64,000 bases of DNA from Cryptomeria japonica (lineage: Eukaryota > Streptophyta > Pinopsida > Cupressales > Cupressaceae). Made by a program: the position numbers and the translations under genes. The stretch is from the NCBI RefSeq assembly GCF_030272615.1, contig NC_081414.1, positions 311,688,164-311,752,163 on the forward strand. Reading direction: 5' to 3'. Positions 37,136 to 49,055 of the stretch are shown here, piece after piece (the stretch's first letter is position 1; each line of letters begins with the position of its first letter). The notes under the pieces were generated by a model that saw only the letters and a list, made by a program, of their open reading frames with translations, did no database searches and was not told the origin of the DNA.

Positions 37136-37834
37136 TTGGAGGGTAGATTGAAAGATAATATGAAAAATACAAGGAAGTATATACAAGAAAACATTTGGCG
37201 GCAAATAATGCAGAGGAGTGACAAGTTATGGGAATGGTTTGAATTGAATGAAAGTCTGAGAGTAATTCATATGAAAATCAAAGGCCACTTTGAGAAGAGC
37301 ACACATGTTTATTCAAAAGAGGATATGGCAAAAAAGATTCTGCAAGTAGTCTACAGTTCCAGTGATAGCTACTTGGCATCCAAGGAAACTAAGAGCCGCA
37401 TTGATGCCACAGTTAAGACATCATCTATCATTAAAAAATGCTAGAAACTAAGGGAAACATCAGAAGTTATGGATGGAAAAAAGATATTGAAGCTGCAAGA
37501 AAGGAAAAATAATTTGATTACACTTGGTTTGCCTAAGACCGATGACCCATCAAATAAATTCATTGGAAAAGAAGCTTACAAAAAATGCATGGAGATAAAA
37601 ATGAAGTCGGATTTAGACTTGCTTCCTAAGGACACAAGTCCCCAAAGCTTTCTGGAATTCATCCAACCATTTACAACTCTAAATTCGATATTGGATGAAA
37701 TAGTGATGTCAAGTCAATCTTCTAAATATGGAATATTGACAAAGTTGCAGTTGACTTTCCATAGTTTACAAAATATTGACCTTCCATCAAACGAAGTGTG
37801 GAGCACCCTACAAAAACTGGTACAAAAATATTAA
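37136..37834 (+). pseudogene. C-terminal continuation of the 33745 ORF after a frameshift
   Basis: This frame differs from that of 36889-37122 and carries one stop at 37442. The product starts with a heptad-like segment, then is soluble and helical (WEWFELNESLRVIHMKIKGH; LLPKDTSPQSFLEFIQPFTT), and ends at TAA 37832. Immediate adjacency to the coiled coil and lack of an own promoter suggest it is the C-terminus of the same protein. No family is recognised. Confidence 0.5.
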
Positions 37835-38903
37835 CAATCATAGTATGTATTGCACACTTTTCTTCGTTTACTCTTAATTTCAAGGTTTTATGTTTTTTTT
37901 GTTTGGAATTTGGCATCGCTTGAAATAAATATGTTTTGTGAATAGGAAAAAACCAGCACTCGCACAACTATGATGCATTGATGCACAGAGCAAAATTTCA
38001 GCCAGTAAATTTGTATTCTCAAATTCTCCCTTGCTTTAACATTTATGCATTTCTCTATTTCTGATTACTAGGTTTTAGGCACTGCTATTATCTATATTTA
38101 ATTTGTCATGGCGTGAATTAATATTTAATTTTGAGCTCTGTTTTTTGAACAGGAGACATCAGACATGTAGTAAATGTTAAATTGCTAATACGGCCTGTGA
38201 TGGCCATATAAATTTGTGCTAAGTTTGTGATTTTGATGTTGAATCTTCACATGTTGTAAACTTGCAATTCGATTTGAAGCTATTGTTGCTCCTTTGTTTC
38301 TATAAAAGGGAACTCGAGGTCATTTGCAAAGGGTTCTGAAACTTTGTATTCACTTTTGCATGGACATTGGAGAAACACACAGGAGCTGTTGTTGCTCTCT
38401 TGTTTCTATAAAAGGGAATTCAGGGTCATTTGCAAAGGGTTCTAAAATTTTATATTCACTTTTGCAATTTGTATGGAGAATCACACAAATTGGTGTATTA
38501 CTATTGAATGAATTGTATCATATGGCTAAATTTTGAAAGAATTAATGAAAATCTAAGTTCTCGACATGTGTATTACTATTGAATGAATTGTATCATATGG
38601 TTTCAAAATGTATCACACAGATTTGAGACTCAAACATGTCTAAATAAACAATAAACATCTCTGTATCAATAAACACATTATGGTCTTTTTTTTATGCTAT
38701 TTTAAATCTGGAAAATTGGAAATAGAAAGTCGAAAAATACAATTACAAATCAATATTAAATTCTAATTGCAAAAAGTAATATGCTTTTGTAATATGAATG
38801 ATGATATACAGTAATAAGATTAATAAATACCAATCTCTTACAGTTGCCATTCATCCTCATCAAATTCAGAGCTTTCTTGATTCTTGTTTGTGGTTTCTTC
38901 ACT
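37835..38903. other. intergenic spacer between convergent pseudogenes, with small duplications
   Basis: It contains a direct repeat of about 104 bp (TTGTTTCTATAAAAGGGAA near 38295 and 38400) and a second 33-bp duplicate (GTATTACTATTGAATGAATT near 38494 and 38570). No coding sequence. Confidence 0.6.
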
Positions 38904-41546
38904 CTAAGTCTGCATACCTTCGTTGAACTGCATCTCAATGCTACTAGTAGGTCCAATACATGAGTCAATAGTCCCACTGGCACTTTGGTTTGAAGTGTTG
39001 CCCAAACCTCTTCTTTCACATTTGAACCTCCAAATTTGCAGTTCCCTATCGTAAAGAAAAGTGTGGACATCATACCTAGATGTATAGAGCCTCAAGCAGT
39101 TTTCCAAATTTTTGTCTAGTTTGTTTCTTAGCTTTGATTTTAGGAACCCCAAAACACTAAAAACTCTCTCATCTTCCACCGAACCCAATATCATGGTAAG
39201 ACATAAATCAACAAGCTTCACATATTCTAGCATTGAATCACGCAACGCTAAGTTATCAACTATAGTTTTCCAAAGCCTTGTTACTGATCCCTCTTCGCGG
39301 GGGTTCTCTATTTTGGCATATTGTTCTCTCATAGTGTATGCAAAACGAGATGATTGCTCTCGAATATGAGTTTCATCTAATATTCCTTTTATAGTTACTC
39401 CATTCAATTCTCTAGATGTACAAAATTGTTTTATCAAAATCAATAGCTTACTTCGAAAATCAGATGCATTGTTGAGGCTCCAATAATGAGGAAACACAAT
39501 AGACATGGCTTCGAGAAGGTTGTCAGGAGGGAATCTGCTTCTAATTTGTGAGGAAAGATCATACACAATTTTCTTCACAGAAGTAGTTACAGTTTCAACA
39601 ATCTTGTCGGAATCTTCCCTTGTAACTCTTGCTAGTTGCTTCCTGGGGCGCTTTCCTGGTTCCTCGGGGTCGACCGTGGCATAGAAGTGCATTGGTATCT
39701 CAACTCCCCGTACATTGGCATATACCTCCCCGTTTGCACCGATTTGTAAAAAGTTATCAGGATTGTTCAAATTTGAAAGTGTCCACCACTTAACAATTTT
39801 TTCATCAGATAGTGTTGGTTGATTTCGATAGAGATTGTTGAGGGTCATGCATGTCATCTTACGCAGCGTAGCATATTCTACAATATACAAAGATCTTTTT
39901 TGGGCAGCCTTCATAATATTCCTCATTTTCTCTAGCATGGGCAGAAGAGCTACTAAAGTTAAGAGTGTCTCTAAATTACTTAACCTCCCAAGAAGGTCAG
40001 AAAATTTTGGTTGATCTGATTCATCGCGAGCTGTGTGAAATAGTCCAATCAAGGATGGATATTCTGAAAACACTCGATGTGATGGACCATCCAAAGAGAT
40101 CCATTTGGTATCATTATCCTTGAGAAGATTGTTCCCTTCAGTTATTCCATCAACAAAGTGTTGAAATTTCATAAATCGCTTGGGACTTCGACAGAAGTGT
40201 GAGTAGGGCTCTCTGATTAAAATTACAATTTTTTTAATCGAAGCAAACTTGCTCACAATTTCAAAAGCTAGATTCATTCTTTGAGCCATGCAGTGAATTG
40301 CAGTAATGTATGGTGCAAATTAAGTTTCAATCTTTGTACAAAGACTGTTCCCATGACCTTGCATTATTGAAGCTCCATTTGCTCCAACACAAACCAATTT
40401 TTTGGCTACCATCATGTCATCCATACCTCCATATTCAATTAAACTTCTCTTTACTAGTTGAAATAAATTTTCTGTTGTCTCACTCTCCTTCATTTTAGCA
40501 ACAGATAGTAGATGAGGTTGGCGGGTATGATTCTCTATAGTATAAACATGCATGTATATCCATGAAGTATTGTCTACTATCGTAACTTTGTCTAAAGAAA
40601 ATGCAATAAAGTTTGACTCTCTTATTTTTTCATTTACATCTTCTTTTTTAACCTCAGCAAGACAACTTGCCCATTCCCATCCACTGTTTACTGACCAGTG
40701 TCTATTAGGATAGTTAGGAACTTTCAAAAAGTGTAATAAACCACTAATTGATGGGAAATCTGTCATAGCATGCCCTCTTCTCAAAATATAAAAAACAACG
40801 CTTAACTGAACAACTTTTCCCAGTTGTTCTATTTGCATTGCTTTTCCAAAAGTAGTTTCAATAGAACCTTTAACTTTAGCAGGCTTCGTCTGTATTTTCT
40901 CATGAAAATAATACTCTTCGACATTCCTCACATGCTTACATTCCTCCTTTGTTTTCCATCTTATCATTGATTTTCAACCCCGTCTATCATTTATTTTTCA
41001 TAAACTTTACACATGCTTTTCTATGGTGTCAAATTTTAGTTGCAACCTAATTTCTTTGTTATGTTTCCAAGTGCAAAACTTACACCTGCATTCTATTGGA
41101 GGTTTGCCTTCAATTGGATTCTCCACTGGTTCAATGAATGGATACTTTGATGCCCAATTAATTTGAAAATTCCTCACTGACATATCCCACTCCCGATCAT
41201 TTTTTGATTGCGGTTCACCCTTTTTTGATCTGGCCTTTCTTTTCCCCTTCTGTGCATTATCATCAATGGCATTATCACCCAAGTCAATTATATCATTCCA
41301 GCTAACTTGGGCATCTACCAGATAATCTTCTTCAAGATCATCCCGATCTGAGATATCAGGTTCGCCGCCGTCTTCAACATGCGGTGTAGCTGGTGAATTT
41401 TGTACTTGTACTTGTGATGATGTACCTTCCTAATTTTCACCACAATCTTTTCCAATGCCAAAGTACGAAGACAACTTTCTGCTTTTTGTTGGCCTCTCGT
41501 GGCCTTTCCCACATTCAGGTTTCCTACCCCTCTTCCTGTTCGACAT
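38904..41546 (-). pseudogene. hAT-superfamily transposase, nearly full length, five in-frame stops
   Basis: A single minus frame extends from ATG 41546 to the stop at 38904 (about 880 codons), the size expected for hAT transposases, which cut and paste DNA with an RNase H-fold catalytic core. Order: basic N-terminus (SNRKRGRKPE), acidic linker, zinc-finger-like CRCKFC...H (about 41090-41010), catalytic core with LDKVTIVDNTSWIYMH, CVGANGASIMQGHGNS and FAPYITAIHCMAQRMNLAFE, and a C-terminal hAT dimerisation region (SVEDERVFSVLGFLKSKLRN, about 39180-39110). The canonical aDG Asp before GAS is Asn here, so a catalytic residue appears lost. Stops: TAG 41430, TAA 41007, TGA 40998, TGA 40974, TAA 40320. 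Upstream minus-strand TATA and splice-donor signals suggest it once had its own promoter and 5' intron. Confidence 0.85.
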
Positions 41547-41794
41547 CTCCAACGAAATAAAGGCTGGCAAAAAATATCAATTTGTTGAAGAAGCAATATT
41601 AGACTATAATGTATAATATATGTTTCATTGGCCCTACAACCTACAATCTAGATGTCTAAGGTCTGAATGTCCCCCTTGAGTCCTGACTACTTGGCACTGA
41701 TGGGTCACCATTGAATAAAAATGAACTCAACAATGCAAACAAATATAGATAAATTTAGAATAATATTATAACACTTAAAAAATATGATTGCTCA

Positions 41795-41936
41795 CCTTTA
41801 GGTCACTAGCAGTCGCTAATGCAGTCAACAACAATGATTTTTCTTGGTCTAAAACTTCGCTATTGATCAGAATTAAGAGCCTAGAACTCACCAAATTGTG
41901 TTGAGATAGATCTGATCTTTGCATGTATTTATACCA
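41795..41936 (-). promoter_or_regulatory. putative promoter and 5' UTR splice donor of the hAT transposase
   Basis: On the minus strand GGTATAAATACATGC (about 41937-41923) is a strong TATA box. About 110 bp downstream, CTAAAG|GTGAGCAATC (about 41803) fits a 5' splice site, placing an intron between it and the ATG at 41546. This layout is usual for plant transposase genes. Confidence 0.45.
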
Positions 41937-41989
41937 ATCCTTATATGGTGAATTCCATGGGAATTTTATATGGTATACAAATATTTGGT

Positions 41990-42425
41990 GAATCCCGCGT
42001 AATTATAACATGACATGTAATTTTCAAGGCGATTATAGGTCGTCCAAATAATTGGCAAATACAATATAGTTGGCGAAAGTTGGGGTGAATGGAGACACAC
42101 ATCGGCAAAATGTCGGGCGATTTGGGTCCTCCTGGCTAACAAATATTCACATGCCTATAGGCGAATTATGGTCGTCTATTAAGGCAACCTCAGAGAGTGT
42201 AGGCGAAAAAATTAAATTTACTATGTGTCCACCGTATATTGTATTGATGAAATCATTGCATAGAAACATTTAATTGCCTAAAACATATGGTGATCAGGCC
42301 GTGACTTTGACGAAAATTGATAATGTTCTGGTGACATGGCCACTCCCAGTCGGTATAAAATATTCGCCATTTCCCAAGTCGCCGACGTGAAAAATTTACC
42401 ATTGGTGAATATTCGCCACTAAAGT
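41990..42425. repeat. second GGCGAAT/ATTCGCC motif cluster
   Basis: GGCGAAT, GGCGATT, TTGGCGAAAG and ATTCGCC occur about ten times (for example near 42028, 42068, 42160, 42202, 42362 and 42410). It is comparable with the cluster at 28391-28810 and may be subterminal repeats of a DNA transposon containing the hAT gene. Ends are not defined. Confidence 0.5.
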
Positions 42426-42453
42426 AATCTCTGATATACACATAAATACACAT

Positions 42454-42530
42454 TTTTGTGTATATATGTATGTTTATGTGTGTGTGCATGTATATATATA
42501 TAGAGAGAGAGTGACACACACACACACCTA
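42454..42530. repeat. mixed TG/TA/GA/CA microsatellite
   Basis: Runs of TGTGTG, TATATATA, GAGAGAG and CACACACA succeed one another over about 75 bp. Confidence 0.85.
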
Positions 42531-44540
42531 TACACACAAACATATGCACAATTGGTTGACTAAATAAATGGAACACTAAAAAAGGTGATGCATTGCAACA
42601 CTTGAAAAGTTAAAGAAAGCAAGCAACCCATAGTTGACATGGAAAATAAAGCCCTTCGTCACAAACAACAACAAATTATATAAAACCAACTTCTTTTACA
42701 ATATTTTATTGTTGTTTTCTAACTCTTAACATATTGGACCCTATCATGCACCCTTTCAACAAATTAAACAGTGGGAATTGTGGTTCATTGGCACAAGAAA
42801 ACATTGGATGATTTCAAACCATTTCAATTTTTACCTATAGAAAACAAAGAAAATTAACATTTCCTCTTTCACAACTCCGCTCACTATGGTAAACTAGCAC
42901 ATATAATTAGGCAAATATACATACATGTTGATTCTTCTTCACCCAGCCACCACACAGACAACAAACCTTGGTTTCTTGACATGTCCACTTGAACACTGCA
43001 AATGATAAACAAATTCGATAGTTAAAAACACACCACTCGGCTATCCATCATCGCATTGATTTATAGCCACATAATATAAAATCAAGGAGTAAGTATTGAT
43101 TTCTAGGGAGATTCCTCCAGTTTATTAAATTGGTATACCCAAAACAGAGGAGAACTACTCAACCCCAATTGTGAAACAAGGGGGTCTCTATTTTTCTTAA
43201 GAGGCCTTTTTGGGATTAAATATAATCTAAATTATTTTAATTGATAGAGTATTAGAGAGGAGAACGAGTAAATTATAACATTTAAAATGAAAAACATATT
43301 TAATATTTAGATGAATCATCCGCAGCCAAATTTTATTTTCACGAGTGCAAGGTTGCTTCGACGTCAATTATATTACTTTCAAATACAAGAGGTTTTAATT
43401 AGTGATTCAAATTGGAATATATTGTAGCTTATTTATCCATACTGTACAGTTCAAATCTAAAAGCATTTATGCAAACAGAAAAATTTCATTCAATAGGAAT
43501 AAGCCTCTGCATTTTAGCTTTATAGATAAAAAGCTAGTTATGAAATAAGTGACCTAAAATTAGTTGTGAATACGTTGCAAAAGATCCCAGCTTCCCATGC
43601 CAATACTTCCACCAAAAATGGAACCCATAATGATGCATTATAGAGCTAATGGTGTATGCTAATTTAAAAAGAACTTGAATCTACCATGAATGGTTGCAAC
43701 AATTAATAAAAGCTTCTTTGTAAAACATCAATAAATGTTTGAATATCTTTGAACCATTTCATAAAGAGATTCACAGTGAAGTTTATATTGTTCAGGAAAA
43801 TACAAATCTGAAATGCAACATATTGACAAAAAAATCTTAATAAGCACTTTACATGTTATAAAATTTGCCTCTACTAGTAACAAACTACATGATGAACATC
43901 TTGATCTTGCACTATATATCATAAACATAAAAAACCACACTAATAACTACTGCTAGAATCAATTACTCGTAGTTTTATTGATGTACCCAATCTATTAAAA
44001 GCATATCTACACAAAAATACACCAAGATTTCATCTTACACTTCATCATAGAACAAATGGACATAATTTGAATCATGGGACACAAAATTGCAAAAATACAT
44101 TTTTCTTTTCAAAATCAAATTCTTAGTTTACTCAACTCTACATAATCTATGACAACCCTGCCTCAAACCACCATAGGCTTATTCCAGATCTAATTCTAAG
44201 TTGATTAACACATAAATACAAAAGATGAAAAACTGGATTAACGCATAAATACAAAAAATAAATTTTGTGATATGCATTAGGGTTTGAACTTACCGTTGCC
44301 GCCAAAACCTACACTCCAATCTTAACACCCCCTGCCCACCTCTGCGCTACAATCCCTCCTCCATGCACAAAAAAACCCTCATGTTAGTAGTTGATATCTA
44401 TAAACCATATCACTCACATTATGCATGTGGGTTTGACCTCACCTTCGCAACCATAAAGCCTCTTGTCCAATTTTGATGCCTCCTGCACACCTTTGTGATA
44501 CAATCCCTCCTCCCTACAAACACAACTGGAGACATGTTAG
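42531..44540. other. gene-free AT-rich interval
   Basis: No supported gene. About 44290-44530 contains two loosely related segments of about 150 bp (TAGGGTTTGAACTTACCG-like and GGGTTTGACCTCACC-like, each followed by a CAATCCCTCCTCC box), an imperfect duplication related to the repeat just right of it. Confidence 0.5.
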
Positions 44541-44855
44541 CAAACTCAGGGAAACCCCAAGGAGTTTTTAATTTTTTTGTTTCATACAATGCACATGTTC
44601 AACATACCTCAATTGGATAGCAAGCCCTTCTCGCGGCAACCTCCACCTCCAGATTATTTCTCTCGACCTTTTGGCAGACTCAGGAAAACCCCAAGGAATT
44701 TAAAAAAAATAAAATTTCATACAATGCACATGTTTAACATACCTCGACTAGATAGCAAGCCCTTCTTGCGGCAACCATAGCTCCCCTCACTCTGTGATTC
44801 AACCTCCACCTCCACCTCCAAATTATTTCTCTCGACCTTTCGGTTCTCCCTCGCC
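44541..44855. repeat. 135-bp tandem duplication
   Basis: CATACAATGCACATGTT begins at 44583 and 44718. Both copies continue ACATACCTCRAYTRGATAGC, AAGCCCTTCT and TTATTTCTCTCGACCTTT. The second copy is directly followed by a MITE. Confidence 0.85.
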
Positions 44856-44861
44856 GAACGT

Positions 44862-45148
44862 AGCTATTTTGGCTCCAAAATGATTTTAGAGGCTTTTTCT
44901 TTAGTTTACGCCTGACATTTAAAAATTTTGGACACACTGTAGCTGTGTTCGTGCCCGTGATCGTGAGAGTGACCGACAAATGTTAGCCGTGTGCAACTAC
45001 TTTTCGTCAACCACAAAATGACAACATGCCTCCACGTCAGCTCAATGGCAGGTCCCATAACGTGTCTCATGACATCATGGGAAGGCATGCGATTTTAGAA
45101 CCGCATCATGGCATGGAATGCAGTTTTGGAGCCATAATAGCTACTGCT
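44862..45148. mobile_element. about 285-bp MITE, same TIR family as those in the foldback
   Basis: The left end GTAGCTATTTTGGCTCCAAAA and the right end (inverse GTAGCTATTATGGCTCCAAAA) form a TIR of about 21 bp with one mismatch. The interior is CATG-dense. A copy of part of this region occurs inverted at 16521-16837. It has no coding capacity. Confidence 0.75.
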
Positions 45149-45248
45149 GTTTAGGATAAGCATATATTAAAGTAGACTAAAAAATGTACTAAATATTTAT
45201 TTGTTTTTTACTTCATCCATAAACCGATAGTCCATATTTTGAAGCAGG

Positions 45249-45277
45249 TTTTACCGGAAAATTGTCTGCCGGTAAAA
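45249..45277. other. small perfect hairpin TTTTACCGG...CCGGTAAAA
   Basis: A nine-base perfect inverted repeat with an 11-nt loop lies within a segment (about 45240-45295) shared in inverted form with 16521-16570. It is probably part of a transposon end rather than a terminator. Confidence 0.6.
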
Positions 45278-45295
45278 ACAACTTTCACGGACCTG

Positions 45296-45902
45296 AAAAA
45301 AAATTTAAATTTGCAACGAATATTTTGTCTGGAAGGCTGCAAAAAATCTTGTCTCGAGCTCCAGTATTCAGTAGTTTTGAATCCCCGATATATTTTTGAT
45401 CTATTTTAAATTGGAGAAGCAGCTCATTTTAAAAAAATATTCTGCGTTTGGAGGGCTTCGTAATATTTTTCCTGCAACTCTGCCCATTTTGTCTCATCGG
45501 CATCGTTGACGAATCTGAGGTAAATCACTTGTCATGGTTTCAATGAGTTTTTTTGGGGAATCTGTACGCGGCCCGATCATTTTTTCGTTGTTTGGAAAAC
45601 AATTCTGTTGTTATCTATTAAATGAAGGCATTGGTTCTGTGATTTTATATTTACCTGTTTTCATATACGATAATATTGTAATGCATGATATTTAGTTTCC
45701 TATCTGTTTCTTCAAGTAGGAACCATGAAATGAATTTTGCGTTTATTTTGTGGTTTCAAAGTTTTGTTTATTTTGTTTTACTTTTTCTTGAGGTTATTTT
45801 TGTGACAAATTTTTCTGCCAGAATTATTAATGGAATTTAATTCAGAAATAGAGTCAAATTTTTCTTTTGGCTCTCTTTATCTTGATAATGGATCATTTTA
45901 TC
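45296..45902. other. exon-like then T-rich, intron-like DNA
   Basis: About 45440-45520 has balanced composition and ends at CTGAG|GTAAATC, a possible splice donor, followed by T-rich intron-like sequence. No coding frame supports a gene. It could be the 5' UTR exon of an unrecognised transcript. Confidence 0.3.
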
Positions 45903-45937
45903 TTGATGATGGATCACGGAGTGTGATCCGAAACGTT
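45903..45937 (+). ncRNA. hammerhead-ribozyme-like core, probably inactive
   Basis: TTGATGA is followed by a perfect 7-bp stem (GGATCAC / GTGATCC, 5-nt loop) and then GAAACGTT. The order is that of hammerhead strand CUGANGA, stem II, GAAA and a very short stem III, the minimal form found in Penelope-like retroelements and retrozymes. The first core base is T instead of the required C, which should abolish or strongly reduce cleavage. A partial duplicate (TCTTGATAATGGATCATTTT) precedes it. Conifers are reported to carry Penelope-like elements, but no RT is seen nearby. Confidence 0.5.
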
Positions 45938-48734
45938 GATTCAAAAATCTTGCACACAATTTAATCCAGAAACAACTTTTGATTCATTCTATGAATTATG
46001 AAAATTTCTTATCATTAACAGAATTATTAAGTTAGTATTAAATGGATACCAGCTACTGCTGATGCTGTGAATGCAATGGTTGCTGGAGGTATTTTTACAT
46101 AAAGTGAATATTGGATCATCTTCATTTGTTAAACTTAATACATTCTTCTTCACAAACCTTATACATTATACAGCATATTTCTTCGCAGTTTTGTGTCATT
46201 CTACTGGCTCTTCTTATTTAAAGACTAAATGTCACAAACAGATTGGTTGAATAAGTGACAAACAGCTTGGTTTTCCAGATTTCTACATCCTCTCACATGG
46301 TTGGTTACTTGGTTAGAGCTCAGTGGTACAATCGGATGTCAATATGCATTTGATATTTATACATTATTTTCTTAAATCACGTGTCTATGTTACTTCAACA
46401 AAAACAAGGGTTCTACATTTGAGAGATCATCAACAAAAACAGGGGTGCTGCATTTAAGAGATCATCTTCTCACACACAAATAGAGCTAGCATCTTTGCTT
46501 TTACATCAATTTGGAATGATTCAACATCCTCTTAGAAACAATTATAGACATGATTGTGTCTGGCAGGTCTATCCTTAAAAGTATCAGGGAAGAATTCTCT
46601 CTGAAAATTCGGTTCTAAGTCTTCTATATGCAAAAAAAAATTGCACAGTTTTGCATTTGTCTTTTGTGGTCTCTATTCATACAGATTTCTTCTTCTAGTG
46701 TTGTTTTCCATTGCAATCTCCTATAATCTGCTTTTTATGCACCCCTAAAAGGTTTTAGCTGCATTTCACTGCAGAAAGGTGCACAACATTATTTCTACTT
46801 GATGTCATTTTACATACGTAATGTCTGTGATCCTTAGCTTCTCTAGTCTTATCTTGACAAATGAGCTCCAAAAGAGAAGTAATCAAATCAACTCAATACT
46901 TTCTGCTTAAAGCATTTTTACTTTTAGTCTTATCTGCTTCGGTACCATACAACCATTAATTGTCAGGTCTTGGGTCCCTGCTCATTATTCAGTGGATAGA
47001 AATATGAAACTTGTGTCCATACTTGTTGTACAAAACATTAGTTGTGTTTAAGCAGAAGGTTGCTATTAGTTAATCTTCAGTCTCTCCAAATAGGCCCCCA
47101 AAACTCTATGTACATTTTAGAAAAACACTTTGTGTAATAATGCTACGGTTTCTTTCACCAACCTCAAACTTGCTAGTTTAGGGCTAGGGTTCTTAACATA
47201 ACTCAAGTTTGTGACACATCAACAAAATTCAGTGAATTGACAGTGAGTAGAAAGAGAGATAAACACTAGATCACGTTTAACAAGGGAAAACTTGTACATC
47301 ATCGGACTGATTTAGATTTCTAATATAAAGTTCAGGTCTGGAATTGAAGTTCTGAATCCTTTCATTTCAGTTGTCATTGAAATTGTTAATCCTCAACCTT
47401 AGAATCACCCTAATAGCTGGTTTTATTGTAGACCTGATAAAACTGCTGTTCTGTCTTTTTCTGAAGTTTCCAATGTTGAGATCTTTCTGTTTGTTGCTTG
47501 TACGTGGTCGCTCTGCAGATCACCCTTGTTCTGGGCCCAAACAGCCCTAGATTTCTTGTTCTACTCCTTCCAATGTCTAGCATCAAAACTCTCTGAGCTG
47601 CCACGGCTGGAAATGCCTAGATGAGCAGATTTAGTGGCCTGCAACCGAGTTGATCACAAAATTCCTCCAACTCCAGAATGGCACCCAACCAGGCAATGTA
47701 TTACCTGGGTTAGATGGTAGGATTCTGATCAAATGAACAGAGAAGGAAAGGAAATTAGTAAGATTCCAGATCAGGGTTTTCGATCTAACATAGGAGGGCA
47801 GCTGGGGTTTGCATCCCAGCTTGCACCACTTGAGAAAACTCCTTAAAATCATACCAATCTCCAGCTATCCCAAAATGGCAATCGGACCTGCTTAAATACC
47901 TAATTCCAGATTTAGGTCCCAAGGTTTTTAAATTTGAAATTCACTTTTTTTTTAATATTTATTATTTTATTATTTATATTTTATAATAATTAAAAGTTAA
48001 TTAATTGTAATAAAGCGGTGTTAATAAACACCTTTATTAAAAAACATTCGGAGGCCGACCTCAGTGAGGGACACTTTGAAGTTGTAACCTTGCAAGCACT
48101 AGGTAAATTAGCTTATCCACTCCTATATATTTTTGGACACGATGGACTATTTTCATTTTTCAAAGCAATTTGCATTTTATCTTGGAAACCTAGAAAAGAA
48201 CCATACTCTTAACAAAGTCCGTTGCCATTAATCATGTAGCAGTAGTAGATGCGTCAATACAAGGCTTTAGACTTCCTAGGATCACTCTCTACAAAGGCCT
48301 TTTCTGATCTTACTTTATTTGAGAGAATACATGATTTAAAATTAAGATTACATGGAAAATTACCAAAGCACGTGGGCCTGCATGCTAATACTACCACAAT
48401 AACATTGAATATTAAAAAATATTAAAAAAAAAATCATGTGAGGGTTATAAACTACCCATAAAGGATGCCAAGGTTTGAATTCAGCAGGGTGCCTTGCTAG
48501 TCACAAAACCAGATTTATGCTCAATATGACAAATCGCCCACTTAATAAGAGTGGAAAATAAAGTAAACTTCCTTACAATAGTAAATATTTACTAAATAAA
48601 AATAATTTAAAATGGTGTGTGCAATTTAGTAAAGGAGGACCCATAGTCACTCCTTGCTAGTCTTTGCATTCTCCTTACTTTGTGCAAATACATTGCTTGC
48701 ATAAAAAAGTTTTGGTGTAAACTGCTTGTAATTT
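45938..48734. other. gene-free interval, partly intron- or UTR-like
   Basis: T-rich DNA with no supported CDS. Between 47400 and 47880 the minus strand has exon-like composition and short open frames (64 and 73 codons) with no recognisable domain. It may be a decayed transcript or LTR fragment. The 47940-48010 stretch is AT-rich. Confidence 0.4.
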
Positions 48735-48962
48735 AATTTGCTTACTGTGTGGAAAGAAGCATTGTTCCACAAGGACGTTCCCACCCCAAAGAAATCCCCA
48801 CGTTTCTGGGATGTAGGGACTTGGGGAAATGCCCCCTGCTGCATCACCACTTTCTGTTGGGACATCTGGACGCCATCAGGATGTTGGGACGTCCTTGGGA
48901 CATTTGGAGGACTCCTTGATTGTCTTGGGGATGCCAAGGTGTCTCTTGCGGCCCTCGGTTAG
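48735..48962. repeat. GGGACGTCC-rich repeat fragment
   Basis: Multiple words of the GGGAYRTCC / GGACGTCC type recur at intervals of about 20-30 bp (for example GGGACATCTGGACG and GGGACGTCCTTGGGAC). Open frames on both strands here are a consequence. It resembles repetitive leaders of plant retroelements, family unknown. Confidence 0.5.
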
Positions 48963-49055
48963 AAATTCTATTTTAAAACAAAAAGGGTGATAAAATTGTG
49001 AAAATGACATTCATTGTGAAGGTAGGCCTTATATGTGTTTGTTGGCGAGGGCTCT

